From: an uncultured Erysipelotrichaceae bacterium
GTDB taxonomy: Bacteria; Bacillota_I; Bacilli_A; Erysipelotrichales; Erysipelotrichaceae
NCBI GenBank assembly: GCA_937902945.1
Contig: CALEMD010000287.1
Location: 1 to 5,958, forward strand
DNA length: 5,958 nt
Direction: 5' to 3'
Positions 1 through 4,555 of the stretch are shown piece after piece; the first letter of the stretch is position 1; every line of letters starts with the position of its first letter. The notes beneath the pieces were generated by a model. The model saw only the letters and a list, made by a program, of their open reading frames with translations, searched no databases and had not been told where the DNA came from. A program made the position numbers and the translations under genes.

Positions 1-108
1 CATTATCATCAAGAATTGACCAATTTCTTCAGAAAGCATCCATAAACGCTTTTGTCTTTTCTTCACTTTTCTAAACTGGATATATTCATTTTGCGAGTGC
101 TTGCACAT
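1..108 (-). CDS. possible 5' end of an unidentified reading frame, cut by the window edge
   Basis: Read on the minus strand, an open frame with no stop runs from ATG at 108-106 to the left edge (36 codons). An in-frame ATG also lies at 144-142, but that one is inside the tRNA terminator hairpin and has no Shine-Dalgarno. The peptide is rich in Lys/Arg, then reads LWMLSEEIGQFL, which looks like plausible protein but matches no family I recognise. The only purine-rich stretch (GAGG, 112-109) directly abuts the ATG, which is too close for a normal ribosome-binding site. No promoter is visible between it and the tRNA terminator. The plus strand of the same stretch has only a 23-codon open tail ending at a TAA near 73-75. 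It may be non-coding spacer. Confidence 0.2.
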   Translation of the reverse strand, partial: MCKHSQNEYIQFRKVKKRQKRLWMLSEEIGQFLMIM

Positions 109-119
109 CCTCAAATTCC

Positions 120-161
120 AAATAAAGAAAAGCCGCCCGCTCATTTCTGAGAAGACAGCTT
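120..161 (-). terminator. intrinsic terminator of the tRNA-Lys gene
   Basis: On the minus strand, positions 161-148 pair with 143-130 around a GAAA tetraloop (147-144). This is a 14-bp stem with one mismatch, followed by the T-rich tract TTCTTTATTT (129-120). Several stem pairs are G-U in the minus-strand RNA and would become A-C mismatches in plus-strand RNA, so the element works only in the direction of the tRNA. It begins 12 bases after the encoded CCA end, as expected for a monocistronic tRNA unit. Confidence 0.78.
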
Positions 162-173
162 CATTCTGTTACA

Positions 174-249
174 TGGTGATCCCTGAGGGACTCGAACCCT
201 CGACCCACTGATTAAGAGTCAGTTGCTCTACCAACTGAGCTAAGGGATC
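174..249 (-). tRNA. tRNA-Lys (anticodon CTT)
   Basis: The minus strand folds into a complete 76-nt cloverleaf. The acceptor stem GATCCCT pairs with AGGGATC, followed by discriminator A and an encoded CCA. The D arm starts GCTC with an AGTTGGTAGA loop. The anticodon stem ACTGA/TCAGT encloses the loop CTCTTAA, giving anticodon CTT, which reads AAG lysine codons. The T arm is GAGGG-TTCGAGT-CCCTC. It stands alone, with a promoter upstream and a terminator downstream. All stems are intact, so it should be functional. Confidence 0.97.
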
Positions 250-270
250 ATCTGCACTGTGTGCTTTGTT

Positions 271-300
271 AGTATACCGCAAGCAGTATATGTATTTCAA
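271..300 (-). promoter_or_regulatory. promoter of tRNA-Lys
   Basis: Read on the minus strand, a -35 box TTGAAA (300-295) and a -10 box TATACT (276-271) are separated by 18 bp. Both are close to the housekeeping sigma-A consensus. Transcription would start near 265-262, leaving a 5' leader of about 15 nt before the mature tRNA. The placement directly upstream of the tRNA supports the call. Confidence 0.62.
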
Positions 301-313
301 GCGTTTTTTACCA

Positions 314-356
314 AATGCCTGTCTGTGCAGGCAATATATCTCACAGTACAGGCATT
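314..356 (-). terminator. long hairpin downstream of the MATE gene, probable terminator
   Basis: AATGCCTGT (314-322) and ACAGGCATT (348-356) form a perfect 9-bp inverted repeat. Inside it CTGTG (323-327) pairs with CACAG (342-346), with one bulged base (347), giving a 14-bp stem and a 14-nt loop. It starts 15 bases past the MATE stop codon, where a terminator is expected, but the minus-strand sequence after the stem (TGGTAAAAAACG) lacks a real T-tract, so termination efficiency is doubtful. The loop also holds a second CAGGCA (328-333) that can pair with TGCCTG (316-321), giving an alternative short hairpin. Confidence 0.42.
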
Positions 357-371
357 CAGCAGTTTCAAATA

Positions 372-1757
372 CTACTCAATTTGCTGAGTAGGATCCTTCG
401 TCAGATTTACAACCCACTTTTCCTTGCTGACAAGATGGTATGCAAATGTCAGTTTGACCATATCTGTCAGCTGTCCAATAATGTATATCCATATATAAGA
501 GAAATCCGTACAGTAAGTAACAAAAGCAACAATCGGAATATTGATGCACCCCATAAAGCAGCTATCCATAATGAGAGTATGCTTCATATCTCCGCCTGCC
601 CTAAGTGTGAAGTAGCATTGCGTGGTTGCCATATAAATCCAGAACATAAAGCTTTGAATGATAAGGAAGTTCTGTGCCATGCTCTTTGCCGTTGCGGAAA
701 CTTCAGAATAGAGAAGCGGAACCGCAAATGATGAAGCAAACATCATGACTGCAAACACACATGACAGCATGACACTGAAGCCAAGTAGCTGATAGCCGTG
801 TCTGCGTGCTTTTTCCAATTCATTTGATCCCAGCGGCTGAGAAATGAAGACGGTTGTTGCTGCCGCCATACCAGCAAACAGTGTAAAGAATATATCTCCT
901 ACAGTACTGGCAATAGAATATCCAGACATGACCTCACTGCCGCGATACGAATAGAACTTGAACAGCATCGACATGCCAGATGACCACAGAACCTCGTTCA
1001 GCATCAATGGTGCAGCCTTCGCAAGAACCTTAGTCATAATCTCCTGCGGTATTGCAAAGATATCCTGAAGTCTTGTCTTGAAAGCAAAGTCTGTACGATA
1101 CAGCGCCAATAAAGCCAAGCTAAGCTCAACAAGACGGGCGATCACAGTTGCTACAGCAGCTCCTGCTATGCCCAAACGCGGAAAACCGAAACTGCCAAAA
1201 ATCAAACAGTAGTTTAGAACTGTATTGGTTGCTACTGCAACCACACTGCAGCGCAGAGGAATCTTCATTTCTCCAGTCGCTCTCATTGCATTGTATATGC
1301 TGACTGTGATAGCAGTAGGCACAAAGGACGATGCCACAATCCGAATATATCCAACTCCATCTGCAATGACCGTCGCATCAGAAGTAAAGAAACCTAATAT
1401 GCCTGAAGAAAGCAGAAGTCCAGCTAAAGTAAACCCAGTCATGATCACGCAGGCAATTACCAGCAGAGTACGGAATGTCTGCTTCATATGCTCCTGTTCA
1501 CCAGCACCATAATACTGGGCGATGAATACAGAAGCTGCTGCGGCAAGTCCGTTGGTTCCAAACAAAGCAATCATATAATAGCGGTTGACTGCAGCCACAC
1601 TGCTTAGTGCTGCATCTCCAAGCTGTCCTACCATTAAGTTATCAACAAGGTTGACTGAACTTGATATAAGCTGCTGCAGCATCAAAGGTATGGCGGCTGC
1701 CAATACTGCTTTCATGAAAGTTCTGTCACATAAAAATTTTTTCAAACCCTTTTCCAT
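372..1757 (-). CDS. MATE family efflux transporter
   Basis: This intact 461-residue inner-membrane protein is the usual length for a 12-helix MATE (multidrug and toxic compound extrusion) antiporter, which exports cationic drugs or metabolites in exchange for Na+ or H+. Seen in the sequence: the N-terminal half begins with the IPLMLQQL helix (about 23-30) and the family signature VDNLMVGQLG (38-47). An amphipathic YNAMRATGEMKIP loop (155-167) and the helix SVVAVATNTVLNYCLIFG (171-188) follow. The C-terminal half repeats the fold, starting at APLMLNEVLWSSGMSM (249-264). Hydrophobic segments span nearly the whole length, and no signal peptide is present or needed. ATG at 1757-1755 is preceded by GAGGGGA (1770-1764) with a 6-nt gap, a strong Shine-Dalgarno that fixes the start; the stop is TAG. 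It is transcribed divergently from the aldo/keto reductase-like gene. The substrate cannot be inferred from sequence. Confidence 0.95.
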   Translation of the reverse strand: MEKGLKKFLCDRTFMKAVLAAAIPLMLQQLISSSVNLVDNLMVGQLGDAALSSVAAVNRYYMIALFGTNGLAAAASVFIAQYYGAGEQEHMKQTFRTLLVIACVIMTGFTLAGLLLSSGILGFFTSDATVIADGVGYIRIVASSFVPTAITVSIYNAMRATGEMKIPLRCSVVAVATNTVLNYCLIFGSFGFPRLGIAGAAVATVIARLVELSLALLALYRTDFAFKTRLQDIFAIPQEIMTKVLAKAAPLMLNEVLWSSGMSMLFKFYSYRGSEVMSGYSIASTVGDIFFTLFAGMAAATTVFISQPLGSNELEKARRHGYQLLGFSVMLSCVFAVMMFASSFAVPLLYSEVSATAKSMAQNFLIIQSFMFWIYMATTQCYFTLRAGGDMKHTLIMDSCFMGCINIPIVAFVTYCTDFSYIWIYIIGQLTDMVKLTFAYHLVSKEKWVVNLTKDPTQQIE

Positions 1758-1791
1758 TAGAAATCCCCTCGATTTGCCTATTCTACACTAT

Positions 1792-1820
1792 TTCATATGC
1801 TTTTGACAGTCATTGGTGAA
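1792..1820 (-). promoter_or_regulatory. candidate promoter for the MATE gene
   Basis: On the minus strand TTCACC (1820-1815) and TATGAA (1797-1792) each match 4 of 6 consensus positions and are 17 bp apart. They lie 35 bp upstream of the MATE start codon. An alternative -10, TAGAAT (1785-1780), is better matched to the start distance but has no good -35 at the right spacing. The proposed -35 overlaps the -35 of the opposing gene's promoter, so the two could exclude each other. Confidence 0.3.
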
Positions 1821-1842
1821 GAAATGATATCCGTACTATAAT
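1813..1842 (+). promoter_or_regulatory. promoter of the aldo/keto reductase-like gene
   Basis: A perfect -10 box TATAAT (1837-1842) follows TTGGTG (1813-1818; only TTG matches the consensus) with an 18-bp spacer. A start about 7 bp downstream would place the AAGGAGG ribosome-binding site (1847-1853) at the very 5' end of the mRNA, giving an extremely short leader. A perfect -35 hexamer TTGACA also occurs at 1803-1808, but it is 28 bp from this -10. At 17 bp it would pair only with the poor GATATC (1826-1831). Confidence 0.5.
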
Positions 1843-1859
1843 AATGAAGGAGGCAAGCC

Positions 1860-2660
1860 ATGAACTCTGAGTTGAAAGAATCTGCTGAATTGCATAACAG
1901 TGTCACGATACCTAGCATTGGTCTCTATGCAGACCTCTGCAATGAATCAAACGCATACGATACTATACTGTCTGCTCTGCAGATTGGAATAAGACATCTT
2001 CACCTTAATTGCTATAACCCATTTGAAAAGGAAATCGCAAGAGCTATACAGGATTCCGGTATTTCTCGAAACGATCTTTTCATCAGTGCCGTATACAATG
2101 CTGATCACGACAGCGCAGAAGATGCAGTTCATGCTTTAGGACACTTCCTAAAGTATACCGGTGCCGATTACGCAGACTGCTTTATTCTCAATACGAATCA
2201 TATTTCTTTCAGTGACAGCTGGAAAGGCGTTGAAAAATGCTATAAAGACGGTCTGACTCACTCCGTAGGCATTTCCGGCTACTCCTCACAGGAGATAGAG
2301 CATCTTCTTGAAATAGCTGAAATTGTACCTATGCTGAATCATATTGCAATGTATCCAGGCTTTGAAAACACAGAAGAAGGAAAAAGCTGCAAAGAACATG
2401 CCTTTGCCGCAGAGGCTTATCTGCCTATAGACAGCAGCGAAGTCCTCAGCAGCAGAGAAATAGCTATATTTGCAGAGAAGTACAAAAAAACGCCTATACA
2501 GATATGCACTAGATATCTTCTGCAGAAGCAATGCATTGCAATCATTCAAAGCGTGAACCAAGACACAATCAAAAACGCATTGAACAGTTTCGATTTTTCT
2601 ATTGAAAATGAAGATATGAAATATCTGAATGTAATACATGTCAAATCACAGATTTCATAA
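1860..2660 (+). CDS. aldo/keto reductase-fold protein lacking most catalytic residues (probable pseudoenzyme)
   Basis: This 266-residue cytoplasmic protein matches the TIM-barrel aldo/keto reductases (AKR, NAD(P)H-dependent carbonyl reduction) in segment order: IPSIGLY (17-23), GIRHLHLNCYNP (43-54), RNDLFIS (70-76), GADYADCFIL (101-110), HSVGISGYS (134-142), VPMLNHIAMYP (156-166), AYLPI (186-190) and IIQSVNQDTIKNAL (228-241). Family length is about 275. Against the canonical Asp-Tyr-Lys-His tetrad, only Tyr52 remains: the Asp is His48, the Lys is Val78 and the His is Asn111. Cofactor contacts also differ: the SN pair of GVSN is Ser139-Gly140, the Gln of NQxE is His161, and the Lys/Arg of the PKSxxxxR element are Gln230/Thr236. 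Normal AKR turnover is therefore unlikely; a binding or regulatory role is my inference. AAGGAGG six bases before the ATG fixes the start, and the frame is intact with a TAA stop, so it appears to be maintained. It lies 100 bp upstream of, and co-oriented with, the sensor kinase gene. Confidence 0.88.
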   Translation: MNSELKESAELHNSVTIPSIGLYADLCNESNAYDTILSALQIGIRHLHLNCYNPFEKEIARAIQDSGISRNDLFISAVYNADHDSAEDAVHALGHFLKYTGADYADCFILNTNHISFSDSWKGVEKCYKDGLTHSVGISGYSSQEIEHLLEIAEIVPMLNHIAMYPGFENTEEGKSCKEHAFAAEAYLPIDSSEVLSSREIAIFAEKYKKTPIQICTRYLLQKQCIAIIQSVNQDTIKNALNSFDFSIENEDMKYLNVIHVKSQIS

Positions 2661-2689
2661 AAGCACTATTAAATCACACATATCGCGTC

Positions 2690-2695
2690 TATAAT
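2690..2695 (+). promoter_or_regulatory. candidate -10 box upstream of the sensor kinase gene
   Basis: A perfect TATAAT hexamer lies 65 bp before the kinase start codon. Upstream, TTAAAT (2669-2674, 15-bp spacer) and TATTAA (2667-2672, 17-bp spacer) are both weak -35 candidates, so it may need an activator or be fortuitous in AT-rich DNA. Transcription would start around 2702, inside the inverted repeat at 2698-2724. Confidence 0.32.
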
Positions 2696-2697
2696 AC

Positions 2698-2724
2698 TGA
2701 TAATAAGCAATATACTTATTATCA
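2698..2724. repeat. perfect 10-bp inverted repeat between the reductase-like and kinase genes
   Basis: TGATAATAAG (2698-2707) and CTTATTATCA (2715-2724) are exact inverted copies separated by seven bases (CAATATA). As RNA the stem is almost all A-U and no T-run follows, so it is a poor intrinsic terminator for the upstream gene. Sitting just downstream of TATAAT and over the predicted transcription start, it fits a dimeric repressor operator better. The binding protein is unknown. Confidence 0.7.
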
Positions 2725-2740
2725 TCCGGTTTCTATCAGA

Positions 2741-2754
2741 TCACTCATGAGTGA
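2741..2754. repeat. perfect 14-bp palindrome abutting the kinase start
   Basis: TCACTCATGAGTGA is identical to its reverse complement, with no central spacer, and ends six bases before the kinase ATG. It contains the only Shine-Dalgarno-like purines available (GAGTGA, 2749-2754), so anything bound here, as DNA or as folded or dimerised RNA, would affect initiation. Palindromes with no loop are typical of protein-binding DNA sites rather than hairpins. The ligand is unknown. Confidence 0.6.
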
Positions 2755-2760
2755 AATCCT

Positions 2761-3336
2761 ATGAAAATTGAAAAGCCAGACAGTTTAGACGCCGTTGAAG
2801 AAATTTTCTCCTGTGCACCTTGCGGTATAGGATTCTTTGTTGTGGACAGTCAAAAACCTCTCTATCTAAATGATGCATATTATAAACTGGTTGGCTATAC
2901 ACCTCAGGAATACAAAGATCAGATTGGCACAGAATATCAGAAACTGTTCTTTGCTGAAGATATTGATATTACAAATAAAATTGACCAGTTCTTTGACAGC
3001 ACAAAGTCTGCTGCGGCTTTTGAATACCGCATCAAGCGAAAAGACGGTTCAAAGATATGGGCAAGACTGACTGTATCCTATATCGTTCTGAGCAATCAGA
3101 AATGTGTTCTTTGTTTCTGCGAAGACATAAGCAATGAAAAAGAAAACTACACGCATCTGATACAGGTTGCTGAAAGTATCGGCAGCAGCATTTACGTCAT
3201 GAGGATTAAAGACAGAAAAGAATATCTGCTGTATGCCAACTCAACATTCTATGATCTTATCGTATTCCTAAAGATATGTATCTGCAGGATATGGAGAAGT
3301 TTGATCAGCTGTTTGTATCACCTGCAGATAAGCTAA
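2761..3336 (+). CDS. fragment 1 of the broken sensor kinase: PAS 1 and start of PAS 2
   Basis: As read, this frame gives a 191-residue product. Residues about 10-128 form a complete PAS domain: a GIGFFVVD strand (22-29), the YLNDAYYKLVGY helix region (35-46), RIKRKDGSKIWARL (90-103) and a CFCEDIS end (118-124). Residues about 135-166 begin a second PAS (IGSSIYVMRIKD, LLYANSTFYDL). After Asp165-Leu166 the sequence turns into an unrelated Cys/Ile-rich tail (25 residues), which is the out-of-frame read-through after the first shift. If expressed as is, it would be a free single-PAS protein with no output domain. Confidence 0.6.
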   Translation: MKIEKPDSLDAVEEIFSCAPCGIGFFVVDSQKPLYLNDAYYKLVGYTPQEYKDQIGTEYQKLFFAEDIDITNKIDQFFDSTKSAAAFEYRIKRKDGSKIWARLTVSYIVLSNQKCVLCFCEDISNEKENYTHLIQVAESIGSSIYVMRIKDRKEYLLYANSTFYDLIVFLKICICRIWRSLISCLYHLQIS

Positions 3337-3677
3337 AGACAAGAGAAGCCATCGCAAAAGCAATTGAAACAGGCAAGCCGCAGGATTTAGTTTACCAGTT
3401 TCTAAAACCAGGCACTGAACCAATATGGATGAATCGGCGCCTTTCTGTTATTAAACAAGAGGAAGAAAACTGCTATCTGATGGTCTCCGTAGCAACCGAC
3501 ATCACAGAAAAGAAGACTCTTGAGATTGCTAGAAATATGGAACAGCGGCGCTATAAGCTTGTCATGAATGAAATGAACGCAGCTGCTTTTGAGTTTGACT
3601 ATACAACTGGAACATTCTATTCTTCTGAAAACTATAAAAGATATGAAATCAGCAGCGTTGATATAAAAGCATACTGA
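3276..3677 (+). CDS. fragment 2 of the broken sensor kinase: rest of PAS 2 and start of PAS 3
   Basis: The frame is authentic from about 3258 (YRIPKDMYLQ, continuing PAS 2). The ATG at 3276 is an internal methionine with no clear ribosome-binding site, so it is not a real gene start. Residues 1-77 complete PAS 2 (VSPADKL, EPIWMNRRLSV, SVATDIT at 71-77). Residues 92-130 open PAS 3 (YKLVMNEMNAAAFEFD, GTFYSSENYKRYEI). The last residues, KAY before TGA, come from the second -1 shift at the A-run 3665-3668; the correct continuation is KSILNNTGRADIVHPDD in the next frame. Confidence 0.5.
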   Translation: MYLQDMEKFDQLFVSPADKLKTREAIAKAIETGKPQDLVYQFLKPGTEPIWMNRRLSVIKQEEENCYLMVSVATDITEKKTLEIARNMEQRRYKLVMNEMNAAAFEFDYTTGTFYSSENYKRYEISSVDIKAY

Positions 3678-3778
3678 ATAATACCGGCAGAGCGGATATC
3701 GTACATCCTGATGATACAGAGGCAAAACTGAAGTTTTTCTCTGAGACTGTAAGCGGTGCAGAAAGAGCAGAGGGTGTA

Positions 3779-4555
3779 ATGCGAATGAAACTCACCACCG
3801 GTGAATACCGCTGGTGCCGCCTTATCGGTCTATTCTACAAAGATCAAGATGGCAATCCATTAAGAACTATGGGAATGATCATTGATATCAATGATGAAAA
3901 AGAAAAGAGTTTTATTCTGGACAACCTTCTGAACGAACTGCCAGGAGGTGTTGCTGTCTTCAAAGCCAATCAAAAACTAACATGCGAATACTTCAATGAC
4001 GGTTTTACCAAGATTGCAAATAGAAGCCGCAAAGAGATAACTGACCTTATAGATGAAGGAGATTTGAGAAAAACACTGATCTCACCAGCCGACTATCAGC
4101 GCTTCACCAGCATGTCACATGCGGCCGCATCTGCAGGTGAACGTATGAATATCATCTTCCGCTGCATTGATGCGAAGAATGAAATGCGCTGGGTTCATAT
4201 GAATGCAAGCAAGCTGCGTGATGAAGAAGGACGTCCTGTCTATTACTGTATTTTCACTGTTCCTGCTGAAGAAACATCGCTTTTCAGAAGCCTGTCAGAA
4301 GATTCCGCAACCGGTACCCTTGTTGCTGAGCGAAGAAGTCTGCGTGTTCTCTACTGCAATACGAAAATGATGGATTTCTATCAGCTTCCATATGACACTG
4401 CAATGACCGGACGGGTTCTATCTGACATCATGCCGTTGGATCATAGATTGCTGAGCGGAGAAGAACTGCGTGCATTGCCAAGCGATCACTATGCTGAATA
4501 CCATAGACTCGTCCAGGATATGTATCTTGGTATCAGAGCAAAAGCCATCACTTGA
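3779..4555 (+). CDS. fragment 3 of the broken sensor kinase: rest of PAS 3, PAS 4, most of PAS 5
   Basis: The frame is open from 3662 and is authentic from the A-run onward. The ATG at 3779 is internal to PAS 3, although GAGGG (3770-3774) lies just upstream by chance or as a weak site. Residues 1-40 end PAS 3 (TTGEYRWCRLIG, MIIDIND). Residues about 46-163 are PAS 4 (LLNELPGGVAVFK, EMRWVHMNASKLRDEEGRPV). Residues about 168-258 are a degenerate PAS 5 (LRVLYCNTKMMDFYQLPYD, YLGIRAKAIT). The stop TGA at 4553-4555 interrupts PAS 5. The same frame continues directly as NGTDAFTVYASDET, a normal PAS end, so this is a nonsense codon and not a natural terminus. Confidence 0.6.
   Translation: MRMKLTTGEYRWCRLIGLFYKDQDGNPLRTMGMIIDINDEKEKSFILDNLLNELPGGVAVFKANQKLTCEYFNDGFTKIANRSRKEITDLIDEGDLRKTLISPADYQRFTSMSHAAASAGERMNIIFRCIDAKNEMRWVHMNASKLRDEEGRPVYYCIFTVPAEETSLFRSLSEDSATGTLVAERRSLRVLYCNTKMMDFYQLPYDTAMTGRVLSDIMPLDHRLLSGEELRALPSDHYAEYHRLVQDMYLGIRAKAIT

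Noticed and set aside
315..731. 138-codon plus-strand frame
   Set aside because: It is antisense to the end of the MATE gene, starts inside the hairpin at 314-356, and has no recognisable domain. The MATE frame explains the sequence fully.
1811..1827. Imperfect inverted repeat TCATT...AATGA between the divergent genes as an operator
   Set aside because: Only five base pairs with an eight-base gap in AT-rich sequence, which is expected by chance.
2286..2639. 117-codon minus-strand frame
   Set aside because: It is antisense to the aldo/keto reductase-like gene, rich in Phe/Cys/Tyr as expected from reversed coding sequence, and unsupported by any start signal.
3402..3725. 107-codon minus-strand frame spanning the second frameshift
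   Set aside because: The plus strand encodes clear PAS 2 and PAS 3 motifs here in two frames; the antisense product resembles nothing and has no ribosome-binding site.
2761..4555. Mobile-element insertion as the cause of the broken kinase
   Set aside because: Reading is continuous through all three lesion sites after single-base correction. There is no inserted DNA, target duplication or terminal inverted repeat.
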